A stretch of DNA of 23,868 nucleotides, from assembly GCA_947040475.1 (NCBI GenBank), contig CAMRBT010000003.1:1-23868 (forward strand), written 5' to 3'. Shown here in pieces: positions 23,027-23,868 of this stretch. The first letter of the stretch is position 1; each line of letters starts with the position of its first letter. The notes under the pieces were generated by a model. It was not told where the DNA came from and did not search any database. It saw nothing but the letters and a program-made list of their open reading frames with translations. A program made the position numbers and the translations under genes. Source of the stretch: an uncultured Brevinema sp. Its GTDB lineage: Bacteria; Spirochaetota; Brevinematia; Brevinematales; Brevinemataceae.

Positions 23027-23063
23027 ATTGGATATCTGTTTTATTACATTTAGGGGATTTCCT

Positions 23064-23570
23064 ATGGAAAAACAATTCGTTGCATTTAAGATTGGAAAAT
23101 CTTTTTATTGTATTGATATTATGGAAGTTCAAGAAGTTATCAGAGAAATATCTATTACTTCTGTGCCTAATTTCCCTTCTTTCGTTGAAGGTGTTATGAA
23201 TTTGAGAGGAAGAATAATTCCTCTTTTGTCAATTGATAAAAGATTGGCTGAAATAGACAATACTAAATCTACTCGTGATACTGCCAATAATGACAAATTT
23301 TCTATCAAATCAGGTAAGATTAATCATTTAAAATTGATCATTGTTAAAATTGAAACAATTACAATAGGTCTACTGGTAGATGCTCTTGATAAAATTCTTA
23401 CCGCTGATGATAATCAAGTACAAAACGCTGAAGGGATAGGTAAATTCACTGATCATCTAATGATAGGAGGGATCTTACAAGTTGGTGAGGAATTTTACAC
23501 GGTATTAACACCAAAATTTATTTTGGAAAAAGAAGAAACACGACTATTAACAGAAAAACTAAAACAATAA
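23064..23570 (+). CDS. cheW: Chemotaxis coupling protein CheW
   Basis: CheW links chemoreceptors to the kinase CheA in the polar signalling array. The 168-residue protein has the two SH3-like subdomains: EKQFVAFKIGKSFYCIDIMEVQEVIREISITSVPNFPSFVEGVMNLRGRIIPLLSIDKRL, then a short insert with NTKSTRDTANND, then LKLIIVKIETITIGLLVDALDKIL. It ends FILEKEETR. The start at 23064 is chosen because AGGGGA lies 6 bases before it and the promoter's start point lies downstream of the earlier ATG at 23028. No cheA or receptor gene is visible here. It is a single-gene unit, probably constitutive. Confidence 0.95.
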   Translation: MEKQFVAFKIGKSFYCIDIMEVQEVIREISITSVPNFPSFVEGVMNLRGRIIPLLSIDKRLAEIDNTKSTRDTANNDKFSIKSGKINHLKLIIVKIETITIGLLVDALDKILTADDNQVQNAEGIGKFTDHLMIGGILQVGEEFYTVLTPKFILEKEETRLLTEKLKQ

Positions 23571-23586
23571 AAATAACAAAATACAC

Positions 23587-23616
23587 ATAACTATACCTGA
23601 GAGAGGATATAGTTAT
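23587..23616 (+). other. Stem-loop between cheW and the next gene
   Basis: ATAACTATA (23587-23595) pairs with TATAGTTAT (23608-23616). CCT (23596-23598) pairs with AGG (23604-23606) inside, leaving a GAGAG loop and one bulged A. No T-run follows, so a Rho-independent terminator is unlikely. The GAGAGG in the loop could serve as ribosome-binding site for an ATG at 23617. Confidence 0.55.
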
Positions 23617-23631
23617 ATGAGAGGAAAACTA

Positions 23632-23868
23632 ATGAAACAAAGATTGTTAATTGCATCACTATTATTAGTGGCAACAATGATGAATGCTCAAGAAATTGAA
23701 ACACAAGAAGTGGTAGAAGATATAACTGCTACTAACGAAATGATTGTCGATGAGACAATGACTAACGAAATGACTACAGAAGAAGCAACAACAGAGGTAG
23801 AAGCTACTAATGTTAAACCTTTATATGTGGAAACTGTTGGTTATACCATTACTAACGGAGAAACTTTA
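23632..23868 (+). CDS. Secreted Thr/Glu-rich protein, 3' partial
   Basis: The frame is open to the window end (79 codons visible). A signal peptide (MKQRLLIASLLLVATMMNAQ) is followed by an acidic, threonine-rich stretch with two TNEM units and a TEEATTEVEATN run, which looks like a flexible linker. A more ordered segment (PLYVETVGYTITNGETL) then begins. The start at 23632 has AGAGG seven bases upstream. An in-frame ATG at 23617 would add five residues and cannot be excluded. The family is unknown. Its perfect 13-base direct repeats (ACTAACGAAATGA at 23731 and 23761) lie in the linker. Confidence 0.6.
   Translation, partial: MKQRLLIASLLLVATMMNAQEIETQEVVEDITATNEMIVDETMTNEMTTEEATTEVEATNVKPLYVETVGYTITNGETL

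Noticed and set aside
23028..23063. Upstream ATG giving a 180-residue CheW
   Set aside because: The -10 box at 23021-23026 puts transcription start after this ATG, and the good ribosome-binding site is at 23052-23057.

Overview
The window is AT-rich (roughly one third G+C by eye) and most likely comes from a host-associated or anaerobic spirochaete. The best taxonomic marker is a clear FlaA flagellar-sheath protein (16201-17220), a family characteristic of spirochaetes. A CheW chemotaxis coupling protein lies near the right end. The overall FlaA sequence pattern recalls Brachyspira-type proteins, but genus or order (Brachyspirales, Brevinematales or another AT-rich spirochaete) cannot be settled from this window.

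Region 1 (2-8057, + strand) is the distal part of the S10/spc/alpha ribosomal super-operon: rplE (5' end missing), rpsN (zinc type), rpsH, rplF, rplR, rpsE, rplO, secY, adk, infA, rpmJ, rpsM, rpsK, rpoA, rplQ, closed by a strong terminator at 8028-8057. rpmD is absent between rpsE and rplO, and rpsD is absent between rpsK and rpoA. Two things stand out: a long Lys/Ala/Pro repeat extension fused in frame to the N-terminus of L5, and a structured 128-base gap between rplF and rplR containing two good hairpins.

Region 2 (8075-11260, - strand) holds two cell-surface genes: a polytopic membrane protein resembling DUF6056 and a membrane-anchored sulfatase/phosphotransferase-type enzyme. Each has its own promoter. 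The two promoter regions are copies of each other.

Region 3 (11438-16024, + strand) holds a small secreted, probably beta-barrel protein, then a tightly packed four-gene unit: gatB, coaX, a periplasmic Amidase_3 cell-wall amidase, and a membrane-anchored GerMN-like protein. The promoters of the small protein gene and of gatB share a 20-base block with the promoter region of the - strand surface genes. This gives three copies of one promoter module in about 2.7 kb.

Region 4 (16201-17280) is monocistronic flaA with its own terminator. Region 5 (17295-21362, - strand) is a three-gene operon: ABC exporter, a short stand-alone ParB N-domain protein lacking the DNA-binding half, and an M1-like secreted metallopeptidase. 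Region 6 (21532-23868, + strand) has a secreted protein of unknown function, cheW with a near-consensus promoter, and the start of a secreted Thr/Glu-rich protein that runs off the end.

No tRNA, rRNA, CRISPR array, insertion sequence or phage gene was seen. No gap without a gene exceeds about 180 bases. The most unusual signals are the triplicated divergent promoter module, the L5 extension, the rplF-rplR leader and the truncated ParB-type protein.
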